Positions 18,363-27,438 are shown, counted from the stretch's first letter. The stretch is 64,000 nucleotides of DNA from Marinobacter sp. F4218 (GCF_019443085.1 NZ_JAHZIL010000003.1:992001-1056000); one strand, 5' to 3'. Notes: generated by a model not told the origin, from the letters alone. Program-made: numbers and translations.

Positions 18363-19589
18363 ATGAACAGTAGAATATGGACTTTGATTGGTGCACTCAT
18401 GATTATCCTTGCTCTATCAGCCTGCGGCGGAGGCGGAGGCAGTGGCACGGCAATCACGAGCGATCCTGCCGGTGGCGACAATCAAGAAGGTGCCCCGGAT
18501 CCGGTAGATGGAGACTTCTACTTCAGCAGTGAGACTAATAAGGAGTACCAGAATCCTGATGCCGATATTTTCCAGGAGAAATGTTCTTTAAGCGATTATT
18601 ATTTTGAATCTGCAAACTTCATCGTGTTTTCAAACCTGACAACCCACTCCAACGACGATCTGAGAACCGCGGCGACCAAGGCCCAGAGTGCAATGGATGT
18701 CATCTTGCCGCAGTTCGGCTTGAACTGGGACACCTTTTACGCAATGAAGCGAGTGGTAAGCTTCAGGGATCTCAACCAGTTTGCTTCCGAGGTAAGCCAG
18801 CTTACCTATCTGGATGGGGGCATTGAAAAACGGGTAACGATCGACCAAATTTCCGACTACTTTGGTGGGGAAATAGAAATGCCAGCTGGATCTGCAGACT
18901 GGCAGGATCCAAGCTCCAACCCTGACCTCCAGTATGCCTTCGTTTACAACGCCCTGGTCAACGAGAGAGATCCCAAAAAAGTGCGGGACGTCATGGTGGA
19001 AGCTCATGAAGGGTACGACCAATTTTTTGCAGACAACCCCACCTTTGACCCCAGACAGGAAGATTGGAACGACCAATGGGAACCCTTCTTCAAGAAGATT
19101 CAGATTTGCGCAACCAGCAACGATCGAATTGGAAGATCATCCACCAGCGGAATCAAGATTTCGCCGGACTTTGCCGAAGAAGAGTACCGACATGAATTAA
19201 CGCATCTCGTTATTAACCAGGTATCTAAAGTGACTGCGTTCTGGGCGAAAGAGGGCCAAACCCATCTGTTCCTGGGCGAAGACGTCCCCGCGTCCCTGAC
19301 GGATGTCGCAGTTGTTCGTGACCATATAATTGGCACTGACGAAACCGATCCGGGCCTCGAAAATATCGATAAGTTCAAGAAGGCTTATCTGGAGCTTGTG
19401 GCACTAGAAGGCGTAAATGCCCAAAAAGTGCTGGATTGGCATCGGCTCTCAATGAACATCAAGGCGGAGTGGTTCGATCCAGATGGAACCGGGGGAACCA
19501 TCACTGACGCCGAAAGAGAAGCATGGATAATGGAAGCGTTCGGCGAAGTTATGCCAAAGAGCTACGCCGCATTTTTCAACGACCTCTAG
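18363..19589 (+). CDS. lipoprotein with gluzincin-type zinc metallopeptidase motif
   Basis: A 408-residue predicted lipoprotein: hydrophobic signal (WTLIGALMIILALSAC), lipobox LSAC, then a Gly-rich linker. The ATG at 18363 is chosen because TAGGGA lies six to seven bases before it; an ATG two codons upstream abuts that site. Residues 277-281 read HELTH, matching the HExxH zinc-binding helix, and Glu297 in FWAKEGQTHLF lies 16 residues on, in the W-x-x-E-G context of gluzincin peptidases such as the peptidase-MA group. The rest of the mature protein matches nothing I recognise. It may be an outer-membrane-anchored protease, or a fold keeping the ligands without activity. It is noticeably more AT-rich than its neighbours and is followed by a strong terminator. 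Confidence 0.75.
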   Translation: MNSRIWTLIGALMIILALSACGGGGGSGTAITSDPAGGDNQEGAPDPVDGDFYFSSETNKEYQNPDADIFQEKCSLSDYYFESANFIVFSNLTTHSNDDLRTAATKAQSAMDVILPQFGLNWDTFYAMKRVVSFRDLNQFASEVSQLTYLDGGIEKRVTIDQISDYFGGEIEMPAGSADWQDPSSNPDLQYAFVYNALVNERDPKKVRDVMVEAHEGYDQFFADNPTFDPRQEDWNDQWEPFFKKIQICATSNDRIGRSSTSGIKISPDFAEEEYRHELTHLVINQVSKVTAFWAKEGQTHLFLGEDVPASLTDVAVVRDHIIGTDETDPGLENIDKFKKAYLELVALEGVNAQKVLDWHRLSMNIKAEWFDPDGTGGTITDAEREAWIMEAFGEVMPKSYAAFFNDL

Positions 19590-19603
19590 TCTACAGAAAC
19601 AGA

Positions 19604-19631
19604 AAAGGCCGGTGGAAAACCACCGGCCTTT
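19604..19631 (+). terminator. bidirectional terminator between the lipoprotein and glcF
   Basis: AAAGGCCGGTGG and CCACCGGCCTTT form a perfect 12-bp stem around an AAAA loop. A-rich and T-rich ends on both sides suit it to end transcripts arriving from both convergent genes. Confidence 0.85.
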
Positions 19632-19663
19632 AAAGCGCCACCTGCCGGTGGCTCAACCCCGCC

Positions 19664-20872
19664 TCACTGATCCAGCAATTCAACCCAATGCTGAACCGGC
19701 ACCTTGGCCTTGGTCTCCAGATGCATCTGGCAACCGATGTTGGCGGTCACGATGCGATCCGGATTGTCCACGGTCAGCGCCTTCAGCTTGTTACCCAGCA
19801 ACTGCTGACTCAGTTCCGGCTGCAGCACAGAGTAGGTTCCGGCAGAACCACAGCACAGGTGCTTGTCTTTGGTTTCCGCCAGGTTCACCCCGGCCTTGGT
19901 AAGTACCTGTTCGACCACGCCGTTCTGCTGCATGGCGTGCTGCAATGTACAGGGGCAATGGAAGGCAACCTTGCCCGGACTCTGGTCGAGCTTGAGCGCC
20001 TCCAGATCCTGCTTCAGCAGGAAGGCACCCAGATCCGTGCACAGCTCGCTGACTTTATGGGCCTTGGCCGCATAGACCGGGTCATCTTTCAGCAGGTGAC
20101 CGTAGTCCTGAACCATGGCACCGCAGCCGGACGCCGTCATGACGATGGCTTCGGCACCGGCCTCAATGGCCGGCCACCAGGCATCGATGTTCTGGCGCAT
20201 CCGCTCCAGGCCTTTTTCATGCTCGGAAAGATGGTAATTCACTGCGCCACAGCAGCCTGCCTCGGGCGCCTCCACCATGGTGATGCCCAGCTTATCGAGC
20301 ACCCGAGCAGCCGCCGCGTTGGTATTGGGGGTCGCTGATGGCTGCACGCAGCCTGCGAGCGCAAGCACGATCCGGTTGTGACTGGCGGCGGGCCAGGGGC
20401 TGGCCTGCTTTCTCGGGGGCACCTTGGTGCGCAGTTTTTCCGGGAGCACCGGCCTGAACACCTGTCCGAGCCGAAGCAGCACACCAAACAGCTGGCGATT
20501 GGGTAGCACCCGAGCCAGGCCCCAGCGCAGCCATTTATCCTTGGGATCGCGCGGCAGCTCCTTTTCCATCAGACCGCGGCTGATGTCGACGAGGCGGCCG
20601 TATTTCACGCCGGACGGACACGTGGTCTCGCAACTCCGGCAGGTCAGGCACCGGTCCAGGTGTTCGCGGGTCTTCTCGGTGGCTTCCTCCCCTTCAAGAA
20701 ACATCTTCATGAGGTAGATGCGGCCCCGTGGGCCGTCGCGCTCGTCATTCAGTTCCTGATAGGTGGGGCAGGTTGCGGTGCAGAAGCCGCAGTGGACACA
20801 GGCCCGCAGAATGGATTCGGCCTCCTGCCCTTCCGCTGTGTTGGCAAATTGTTGAACGAGATTAGTTTGCAT
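19664..20872 (-). CDS. glcF: glycolate oxidase iron-sulfur subunit
   Basis: GlcF carries electrons from GlcD/GlcE toward the quinone pool. The 402-residue protein has two 4Fe-4S motifs near the N-terminus (CVHCGFCTATCP and CLTCRSCETTCPSG). It also has two CCG domains typical of the heterodisulfide-reductase-like family (EAGCCGAVNYH and HLCCGSAGTYS). The start MQTNLVQQF replaces a longer open frame whose first 48 codons overlap glcE. It is the last gene of the TRAP-glcGDEF operon and ends at the shared terminator. Confidence 0.96.
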   Translation of the reverse strand: MQTNLVQQFANTAEGQEAESILRACVHCGFCTATCPTYQELNDERDGPRGRIYLMKMFLEGEEATEKTREHLDRCLTCRSCETTCPSGVKYGRLVDISRGLMEKELPRDPKDKWLRWGLARVLPNRQLFGVLLRLGQVFRPVLPEKLRTKVPPRKQASPWPAASHNRIVLALAGCVQPSATPNTNAAAARVLDKLGITMVEAPEAGCCGAVNYHLSEHEKGLERMRQNIDAWWPAIEAGAEAIVMTASGCGAMVQDYGHLLKDDPVYAAKAHKVSELCTDLGAFLLKQDLEALKLDQSPGKVAFHCPCTLQHAMQQNGVVEQVLTKAGVNLAETKDKHLCCGSAGTYSVLQPELSQQLLGNKLKALTVDNPDRIVTANIGCQMHLETKAKVPVQHWVELLDQ

Positions 20873-20885
20873 CGTATTCCTGCTC

Positions 20886-21953
20886 TTACAACCAGCTGTA
20901 TAAGCGTCCGGGATTGAAAATATTATCCGGATCGAAGGCGTTCTTGAGGCGGCGCTGGATGCCCTTGAGGGCTTCCGGCTGATGGTGCATGACTTCACCG
21001 GAGCGGTCGCCACCACGGAACAGACTCACCTGTCCTCCGGCAGCCTTGGCCAGGGGTTCCATGTCTTTCAGCTCACCGGAACCTCGGTACCAGCGCTGAG
21101 CACCGGACCAGTCGATAAACCAGTCACCCTCCAGCTTCGGATTGGCGGCGGTGGAACCGACCGAGAAGCGCCACAGCGGGACATCGTTACCGGCAAAGAA
21201 CTCGTGCTGCATATCCTGTACGGACTGCCAGAACTTCTCCCCCTGCTCCATCACGTCACCCGACCACTTGTCTGCGGTCGCCTCAACCGCCGATCGGGCA
21301 CCCGACAGTCTCAGGTAGACCTTGCCGTCGACCCAGCACGCCCCGGTGATGGGCTTGGGCTCGGCGGACCGGCTGTTCATGTAACGGATCACCTCTTCCA
21401 TCGACATGTCCTGAACCAAAGTCATGGACGCGGCCGGTTTCGGCATTACCTTGAGGCTGATTTCCGTAATCAGACCGAGGCTGCCCATGGCGCCGGCCTG
21501 CAGCCGGGAGACATCATAGCCGGCCACGTTTTTCATCACCTGACCGCCGAATCGAAGGTGCTCGCCCTTGCCATTCAGTAACCGGATGCCCAGCACCTGG
21601 TCCCGCACGGAGCCGGTCCAGGGCCGCGACGGGCCGGACAGATTGGCGGCCAGGGTTCCCCCGATGGTGGAAGCCGCGCCCAGCCGGGGCGGTTCGAAAT
21701 GCAGGGCCTGCCCCTGCTCGGCCAGCGTGGCCTCAATGTCGCTCAGCGGTGTACCGGCGCGAACCGTCAGAACCAGTTCCACCGGGTGGTACTCAACAAT
21801 ACCGGTATGCTCGCCCACGCTGAGGGTACCGGCATCGGGATCGGCTTCCCGGCCCATAAAGGCCTTGGTACCACCGCCGACGATGTTGAGTTTGTGCCCG
21901 CCATCGCGAGCGTGGAGCACTTGCTCCTGCAAATGTTGGGAAATATCAGCCAT
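20886..21953 (-). CDS. glcE: glycolate oxidase FAD-binding subunit GlcE
   Basis: This 355-residue protein is of the PCMH-type FAD-binding family, with the flavin segment LNIVGGGTKAFMG and GGTLAANLSGPSRPWTGSVRD, as in GlcE. It forms the membrane-associated glycolate oxidase with GlcD and GlcF. The ATG at 21953 (MADISQHLQ) overlaps the end of glcD by 8 bases, indicating translational coupling; codons upstream of it encode nothing of the family. glcF follows after 13 bases. Confidence 0.94.
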   Translation of the reverse strand: MADISQHLQEQVLHARDGGHKLNIVGGGTKAFMGREADPDAGTLSVGEHTGIVEYHPVELVLTVRAGTPLSDIEATLAEQGQALHFEPPRLGAASTIGGTLAANLSGPSRPWTGSVRDQVLGIRLLNGKGEHLRFGGQVMKNVAGYDVSRLQAGAMGSLGLITEISLKVMPKPAASMTLVQDMSMEEVIRYMNSRSAEPKPITGACWVDGKVYLRLSGARSAVEATADKWSGDVMEQGEKFWQSVQDMQHEFFAGNDVPLWRFSVGSTAANPKLEGDWFIDWSGAQRWYRGSGELKDMEPLAKAAGGQVSLFRGGDRSGEVMHHQPEALKGIQRRLKNAFDPDNIFNPGRLYSWL

Positions 21954-23418
21954 GGGCGGCTTCCGTATGTTCGTGCTTGTGTTGTTTGTGTTCCAGGGAA
22001 CGATATTCCTGGCAGAATTTGAGCGCGGGCACACCCTTGCCGGGGTTGAGGATGCCGGCGGGATCGAAAGCGGCCTTCACGTCATGGAACTGCTGGAGTT
22101 CGTCGTCACTGAACTGAACCGCCATCTGCCGGATCTTCTCGACGCCGACACCGTGTTCACCGGTGATGCATCCACCCACCTCAACACACAGATTGAGTAT
22201 GCTGCTGCCGAACGCTTCGGTGCGCTCGAACTCACCCGGCACGTTGGCATCAAACAGGATCAGCGGATGCAGGTTGCCATCACCGGCGTGGAAAACGTTG
22301 GCGACACGGAGACCGAACTCCTCGGACATTTCCTCCATCCGGAGCAACACATTGGCCAGCTCCCGTCGGGGAATGGTCCCGTCCATGCAGTAATAGTCGG
22401 GCGAAATCCGGCCAACCGCAGGGAACGCTGACTTGCGGCCTTTCCAGAGCAGTGCCCGTTCTTCCTCGCTCTGGGAGGTTCGGACCGAGGTTGCACCGAA
22501 CTTGCGGAACACCTCCTCCGCCTGGGCGATGTGCTCGTCCACTTCCTCTTCCGTGCCATCAACCTCGCACAGCAACAGGGCCTTGGCCTCGCGGGGATAC
22601 CCGGCCTGGGCAAAGTCGTCGGCCGCCACAATAGCGTGGCCGTCCATCATTTCCAGACCGCCGGGAATGATGCCGTGGGAGATAACGCCTCCGACGGCAT
22701 CACCGCCATTCTGGACGCTGTCGAAACCGGCCATGACCACGCGAGCCACCTCGGGTTTCGGCAGCAGTTTGACCTTCACTTCCGTGACGACACCCAGCAG
22801 GCCCTCCGAGCCGGTCATCAGCGCCAGCAGATCCATGCCACAGGCGTCCAGGCCATCGCAACCGACGGTGACCACATCGCCTTCGGCCGTAACCATTTCA
22901 ACGCTGTGCAGGTTGTGCACCGTCAAACCGTATTTCAGGCAGTGCACACCCCCCGAGTTTTCGGCCACGTTGCCGCCGATGGTGCAGGCAATCTGGGATG
23001 ACGGGTCCGGACCGTAGTAAAGCCCGTACTGGGCAGCCTCCTCGCTGATCGCCAGGTTGCGAACGCCCGGTTGCAACCGTGCCGTTCGTGCCAGCGGGTC
23101 AATCTCGAGGATACGATTGAACTTGGCCAGCGAGAGCACCACACCCTCCTTGTTGGGCATGGCGCCGGCACTGAGGCCGGTCCCAGCGCCCCGGGCCACC
23201 ACCGGAACCTGGTTTTCGTTGCAGATGCGCATGACCCGCTGCACCTGCTCAACCGTTTCCGGAAGCACCACCAGCAACGGCATCTCGCAGTACATCGACA
23301 TGCCGTCGCACTCGTAGGGTTTCATGGTTTCGTTATCGGTGATAACGAAGTTCGGGTCGATAAAAGCCCGGAACTGCTCGGCCAGCTCGGCTTTGCTGAC
23401 TTTCGGCTTGGTAGTCAT
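21946..23418 (-). CDS. glcD: glycolate oxidase FAD-linked catalytic subunit GlcD
   Basis: GlcD oxidises glycolate (and often D-lactate) to glyoxylate. The 490-residue protein has an N-terminal FAD_binding_4 domain with VPVVARGAGTGLSAGA and IGGNVAENSGGVHC. The C-terminal FAD-oxidase domain ends with GGCITGEHGVGVEK and AFDPAGILNPGKG. Length and motifs are standard. It follows glcG by 92 bases, which include a GC-rich imperfect hairpin near 23465-23493. Confidence 0.96.
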   Translation of the reverse strand: MTTKPKVSKAELAEQFRAFIDPNFVITDNETMKPYECDGMSMYCEMPLLVVLPETVEQVQRVMRICNENQVPVVARGAGTGLSAGAMPNKEGVVLSLAKFNRILEIDPLARTARLQPGVRNLAISEEAAQYGLYYGPDPSSQIACTIGGNVAENSGGVHCLKYGLTVHNLHSVEMVTAEGDVVTVGCDGLDACGMDLLALMTGSEGLLGVVTEVKVKLLPKPEVARVVMAGFDSVQNGGDAVGGVISHGIIPGGLEMMDGHAIVAADDFAQAGYPREAKALLLCEVDGTEEEVDEHIAQAEEVFRKFGATSVRTSQSEEERALLWKGRKSAFPAVGRISPDYYCMDGTIPRRELANVLLRMEEMSEEFGLRVANVFHAGDGNLHPLILFDANVPGEFERTEAFGSSILNLCVEVGGCITGEHGVGVEKIRQMAVQFSDDELQQFHDVKAAFDPAGILNPGKGVPALKFCQEYRSLEHKQHKHEHTEAAHG

Positions 23419-23510
23419 AACGTTCTCTGGATTCGTGTCACGTCATTCTCCGCTCTCGGGCGAAGGGGGCAGGCGGACCCGAAGGCCCGCCCGTTCACGT
23501 CTGACAGCAA

Positions 23511-23936
23511 TCAACTGCGTTTGGTTTCAAAATGGTCAATGCCCGCCTGGGCACAGTCCATGTCCTGCTGGGGCGTCCCCGAGCTCAGCCCGATTCCGCC
23601 GACGACTTCACCGTCGACAATCACGGGAAGACCACCACCGACTGAACTCAAACGACCACCGACCTCGGTGTGAATGCCAAACGCCAGGCTGCCCGGAACG
23701 TTGGCCTTGTTGTAGTCGTGGGTAGCTTTCTTGGCGGCTGCCGCCGTGAACGCCTTGTCCTGGGCAATGGTCACACTGGTGATCTTGCCACCGTCCATGC
23801 GCTCAAAGGCGATCAGATTGCCGGATTCGTCAACGATCGCAATGCACATGGGCACTCCGATCTCCCGGGCCTTTTCCGCCGCGCCCTCAATCAGAATGCG
23901 GGCATCGGCCAGATCCAGCCTGTTAATAGTCAACAT
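23511..23936 (-). CDS. glcG: GlcG/HbpS-family protein (DUF336)
   Basis: A 141-residue protein with the family pattern MCIAIVDESGNLIAFERMDG, SVTIAQDKAFTAA and GGLPVIVDGEVVGGIGLSSG. GlcG is encoded with glycolate oxidase in E. coli, but its biochemical role is unsettled; relatives bind haem or cobalamin-like ligands. It sits between the TRAP large permease and glcD, all in one direction, supporting a role in glycolate use. Confidence 0.92.
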   Translation of the reverse strand: MLTINRLDLADARILIEGAAEKAREIGVPMCIAIVDESGNLIAFERMDGGKITSVTIAQDKAFTAAAAKKATHDYNKANVPGSLAFGIHTEVGGRLSSVGGGLPVIVDGEVVGGIGLSSGTPQQDMDCAQAGIDHFETKRS

Positions 23937-23958
23937 AGTGCGTTACTCCTTGAGTGTA

Positions 23959-25494
23959 TTAGCCGTAAACCAGCCCCGGCAGCCAGGTTACGATGCCGGG
24001 AATCAGGATACACATGAACAGACCCAGCGCCTGAATCGCCAGGAACACCAGGGACGACTTGAAAATCGTGGCCATGGATATTTCAGGCGGGCATACGCCG
24101 CGGAGGTAGAACAATGCGTAACCGAATGGCGGACTGAGGAATGACATCTGCATATTGACCAGATACAGCACACCAAACCAGAGTACAACGTCATCACCTG
24201 ACACCGGCGGGAAGCCCAGCAGACCCGGGAACTCCAGCGCTTTGACGATGGGAATGAAGATGGGAACTGCCAGCAGCAGAATACCCACCCAGTCCAGGAA
24301 CATACCCAGAACCACCAGCAGGAACATCAGCAGGAACAGAATGCCGTAAGGCGACATGCCCGTACCCAGGATGGCATCCGTCACAAATTGCTGGCCACCC
24401 TGAAGGATGTAGAAGCCAACAAAGACCGAGGCACCGAACATGATCCACAGCACCATGGCGGATGCCTTGGTAGTGGTTACGGATGCTTCACGCAGTCCGG
24501 CAATGGAGAACCTGCCGTGCATCATGGCCACCACGATGGCGCCAAAGGAGCCGATACCGGCCGCTTCCACGGGCGTTGCAATGCCACCGAACAGGAGACC
24601 CAGCACCAGAAACACCAGAATCAGCGGAGCAATCAGGTTTTTCGTGAGAAGGAGCTTTTCCTTCAGGCTAATCCGCTCTTCCACCGGTACCGGCGGCCCC
24701 AACTTCGGGTTAATCCAGCTGCGGATCAGTACATAGGCAATGTACAGGGAAGACAGCATCAGGCCCGGGATCACGGAGCCGAGATACAGCTCACCGACCG
24801 ATTGCTGCGCAACAACCGCGTAGAGAATGGCCAGGATTGAGGGAGGTATCAATATGCCCAGAGTACCACCCGCCATAATCGAGCCCAGCGCGATCTTCTG
24901 ATCGTAACCGCGTTTGAGCATCGCCGGCAGAGCGATGATGCCCATGGTGACAACAGCGGCACCAATAACCCCCACCATGGCTGCAAGCAGGGTTGAGGCC
25001 AGAATGGTTGCTGTCGCCAGACCACCGCTCAGGCCACCCATCCACTTGTAGACCACACTGAACATTTCCTCAATCAAGCCAGCCCGCTCGAGCATCGAGG
25101 CCATGAAGATAAACAGCGGTATCGCCGCCAGGTCAGAGTTGGTCATCATCGGGAAGATGCGTCCCGGCACGAGGTTGAGCATCATTGCGTCGCCCACCAG
25201 GTAGATGAACAGCACACCCAGACCACCGGTCACGAAAGCCAGCGGCAGCCCCATCATCAGAGCTACGGCCAGGGAACCGAACATCAGATAGGTCAGAGGC
25301 CCGACCTTGACGTCAGAAAGGCTACCGGAGAGCCTGAACAGGAATTTCTCGTCGCTCCACGGATCGTAGAAAAGAATGTTGATCATTTCGACGCAGATGA
25401 CAAACGCCAGTGCCACTGTGGCGATAATCATCAGCCAGGTACTCAGTTTCCCGACAAGGTTACTGCCCGGCGCAGTTGTTGTATTTGTAGTCAT
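23959..25494 (-). CDS. dctM: TRAP transporter large permease (DctM family)
   Basis: A 511-residue integral membrane protein with about 12 hydrophobic helices. It has the DctM hallmarks of an ALPAMLKRGYD loop, GGTLGILIPPSI and FLDWVGILLLAVPIFIPI. It forms the sodium-driven channel half of a TRAP importer. Its start overlaps the dctQ stop by 4 bases. It lies between dctQ and glcG, placing the importer inside the glycolate oxidase operon. Confidence 0.95.
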   Translation of the reverse strand: MTTNTTTAPGSNLVGKLSTWLMIIATVALAFVICVEMINILFYDPWSDEKFLFRLSGSLSDVKVGPLTYLMFGSLAVALMMGLPLAFVTGGLGVLFIYLVGDAMMLNLVPGRIFPMMTNSDLAAIPLFIFMASMLERAGLIEEMFSVVYKWMGGLSGGLATATILASTLLAAMVGVIGAAVVTMGIIALPAMLKRGYDQKIALGSIMAGGTLGILIPPSILAILYAVVAQQSVGELYLGSVIPGLMLSSLYIAYVLIRSWINPKLGPPVPVEERISLKEKLLLTKNLIAPLILVFLVLGLLFGGIATPVEAAGIGSFGAIVVAMMHGRFSIAGLREASVTTTKASAMVLWIMFGASVFVGFYILQGGQQFVTDAILGTGMSPYGILFLLMFLLVVLGMFLDWVGILLLAVPIFIPIVKALEFPGLLGFPPVSGDDVVLWFGVLYLVNMQMSFLSPPFGYALFYLRGVCPPEISMATIFKSSLVFLAIQALGLFMCILIPGIVTWLPGLVYG

Positions 25495-26195
25495 GCGTTG
25501 CGCTCCCGGCCAAGGCGGACAAACAGGACAATATCCTTGATCAGCTTGGAGATGCCTGCGAGTAAAAGAAGTGATGAACCCAGTACCATCATGCCTTTAG
25601 CCGGCCAGTGCTGAATGCCCCAGGTCTCAACCGTGGTTTCGTTCATGGCGTAGGAATCCTGGAAGAAGGTCCAGGAGGTAACCAGCAGAATCAGGGCAAA
25701 AATGAAGAAGAACATCGAAGTGAAGATGTCCAGGCCAATTCTTCCCCGCGCTGGCAGCATGTTGTACATCACATCCACACGCACATGGGCACCATGAAGC
25801 ATGGCAAAGGCCCCGGCCAGCATATACTGCATACCCAACAGCAGGAAGCTGGCTTCATGGACCCAGATGGAGGGTGTGTTAAAGACGTAGCGCATGATCA
25901 CGCCAAAGAAATAGAACACAACGGCATTGATCGTCCAGAACGAAACGAACAGACCGGATTTGTCGCAGACCCAGTCCACTACCTTGGTAAACCAGTTCCC
26001 TTCGAACTGGAGATAAATAAGCGGATCATCCTCTTCCGCCTGTAATTCACCTGGTGTCAATTCCGGCTCAGCACTACCGCCTCCGTGACCAGTGCTCCAT
26101 TTGTCCCAGGCCATCATGATCAGCGGCATGACCGCAAGCCAGCCCCAGTAGAACCAGTGCGGCATTACGAATCCGAAACCTTCGAGATCAGACAT
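25491..26195 (-). CDS. dctQ: TRAP transporter small permease (DctQ family)
   Basis: A 234-residue membrane protein with an extra N-terminal hydrophobic segment (HWFYWGWLAVMPLIMMAW) and four further helices. It contains the DctQ features FYFFGVIMRYVFNTPSIWVHEAS and GAHVRVDVMYNMLP. It pairs with DctM to receive the substrate-loaded DctP. It overlaps dctM by 4 bases and is separated from dctP by a stem-loop. Confidence 0.92.
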   Translation of the reverse strand: MSDLEGFGFVMPHWFYWGWLAVMPLIMMAWDKWSTGHGGGSAEPELTPGELQAEEDDPLIYLQFEGNWFTKVVDWVCDKSGLFVSFWTINAVVFYFFGVIMRYVFNTPSIWVHEASFLLLGMQYMLAGAFAMLHGAHVRVDVMYNMLPARGRIGLDIFTSMFFFIFALILLVTSWTFFQDSYAMNETTVETWGIQHWPAKGMMVLGSSLLLLAGISKLIKDIVLFVRLGRERNA

Positions 26196-26220
26196 GTTGT
26201 TACTTCCTCAGCCACAAAAC

Positions 26221-26270
26221 GGGGAAGGCGGAACTCCTCATTCGGAGTCGTCCCTGACCTTCCCCTTGTT
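26221..26270 (-). terminator. intercistronic stem-loop between dctP and dctQ
   Basis: GGGGAAGG (26221-26228) pairs with CCTTCCCC (26258-26265), with an inner ACTCC/GGAGT pair. On the minus strand the outer stem is followed by a short T-containing run (CCGTTTTGT). This position, just after the binding-protein gene, is where partial terminators or RNA-stabilising hairpins keep periplasmic protein levels above those of the permeases. Confidence 0.6.
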
Positions 26271-26295
26271 TCTTATTTGTTAGTCCAGGAAGGTG

Positions 26296-27438
26296 TTACC
26301 GGCCCGGTACGCCTTCAAGATCAGCCTCATCGATATAGCCGACGGTATCGTTCATCATATACTCGATCTGCATATCGAAGATCTCACGGGCACTCTCGTC
26401 CTTGTTCGCCCACTTGTACCAGATCGGGATGGCTTTGCGGCGCCACTCATCCACGTCATCCTGGCTCAGACGGCTCACGGTGTCACCCGCATCCTTGAAC
26501 TTCTTCATGGCCTCAACGTTGCGCTTCTGAATGGTCAGGTAGTGCTTCTGGGAGTAGATGCGCACTTCGTCCTCAACCAGTTCCTGCAGTTTCGGATCCA
26601 GAGCGTTCCAGGCGCGCAGGTTGACGGTCAGATCCATCAGGTCTACCGGCTGGTAGATCGACATAACGCCTGGAGGTCCGAACAGGATGTAATCAGTCAC
26701 CTGGGAAAAGCCCAGTTCCCAGTTCACCGCCGGGCCCACGTAATCGGCCGCATCGATGGTGCCTTTTTCCAGGGCCGGGAAAATATCAGAACCAGGAAGG
26801 CTCACAGTCGAAGCCCCGAACGCCTGAAATACCTCGGCGACCATACCGCCGGGAACCCGGAGCTTCATGCCTTTAAAGTCTTCGAGGCTGTTTACCGGAT
26901 TCTTGGAGTGGATGATGTTTGCGTCGTGCTGGATCGGGCCCACGTAGAACAGCCCGAACTTCTTGTAGATTTCCCGGGTTTTCTCCAGCATCCCCAGTGA
27001 GTAGAACATGGTGTCCCACTGGTGAGGCTGATCGGGGCCACCTGGATAGGACGACAGGAAAACCGAAGCGGGAATCTTGCCGGACCAGTACAGAGTGAAT
27101 GGGTTCATGCCCTGAAGAACACCACTGCGAACCGAATCGAACAGTGAGTTGCTATCGGCGGCGACGGCCTTGGCAGGGAAACACTTGAAAATCAGTTCAC
27201 CGCCGGATTTCTCTTCCATTCCATTACACCAGTCTTCGAACAGGTCATAGCCGACCGTGCCGGCGTCCCAGACTGACTGGATTTTCCAGGTCGTTGCGGC
27301 CTGGGCCTGGCCTGCGCCCATCAGCATCGCGCCTGCGAAGGCCGCGCCCACCGCGGCCGTTTTCAGAAAACTTCTCCGAGGTGGAGCCTCGGCCGTGTCA
27401 CCGTGAATACGGATGTTTTTGTTCGAGTTCATCGACAC
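26296..27438 (-). CDS. dctP: TRAP transporter substrate-binding protein (DctP family) with Tat signal
   Basis: A 380-residue periplasmic binding protein. The N-terminal 46 residues contain PPRRSFLKTAAVGAAF, a twin-arginine (Tat) signal with RRxFLK, rather than a Sec signal. The mature part starts ATTWKIQSVWDAGTVGYDLF and contains MKLRVPGGMVAEVF with the carboxylate-binding Arg, followed by GTIDAADYVGP. This looks like the TakP-like group that binds 2-oxo and 2-hydroxy monocarboxylates. Because it precedes dctQM and glcGDEF, the likely cargo is glycolate, lactate or a similar acid. That is inference from context. Confidence 0.92.
   Translation of the reverse strand: MSMNSNKNIRIHGDTAEAPPRRSFLKTAAVGAAFAGAMLMGAGQAQAATTWKIQSVWDAGTVGYDLFEDWCNGMEEKSGGELIFKCFPAKAVAADSNSLFDSVRSGVLQGMNPFTLYWSGKIPASVFLSSYPGGPDQPHQWDTMFYSLGMLEKTREIYKKFGLFYVGPIQHDANIIHSKNPVNSLEDFKGMKLRVPGGMVAEVFQAFGASTVSLPGSDIFPALEKGTIDAADYVGPAVNWELGFSQVTDYILFGPPGVMSIYQPVDLMDLTVNLRAWNALDPKLQELVEDEVRIYSQKHYLTIQKRNVEAMKKFKDAGDTVSRLSQDDVDEWRRKAIPIWYKWANKDESAREIFDMQIEYMMNDTVGYIDEADLEGVPGR

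Noticed and set aside
11743..19631. Genomic island inserted at tRNA-Phe
   Set aside because: The stretch is lineage-specific in character, but no integrase is present and I found no repeat of the tRNA 3' end to mark a second attachment site.
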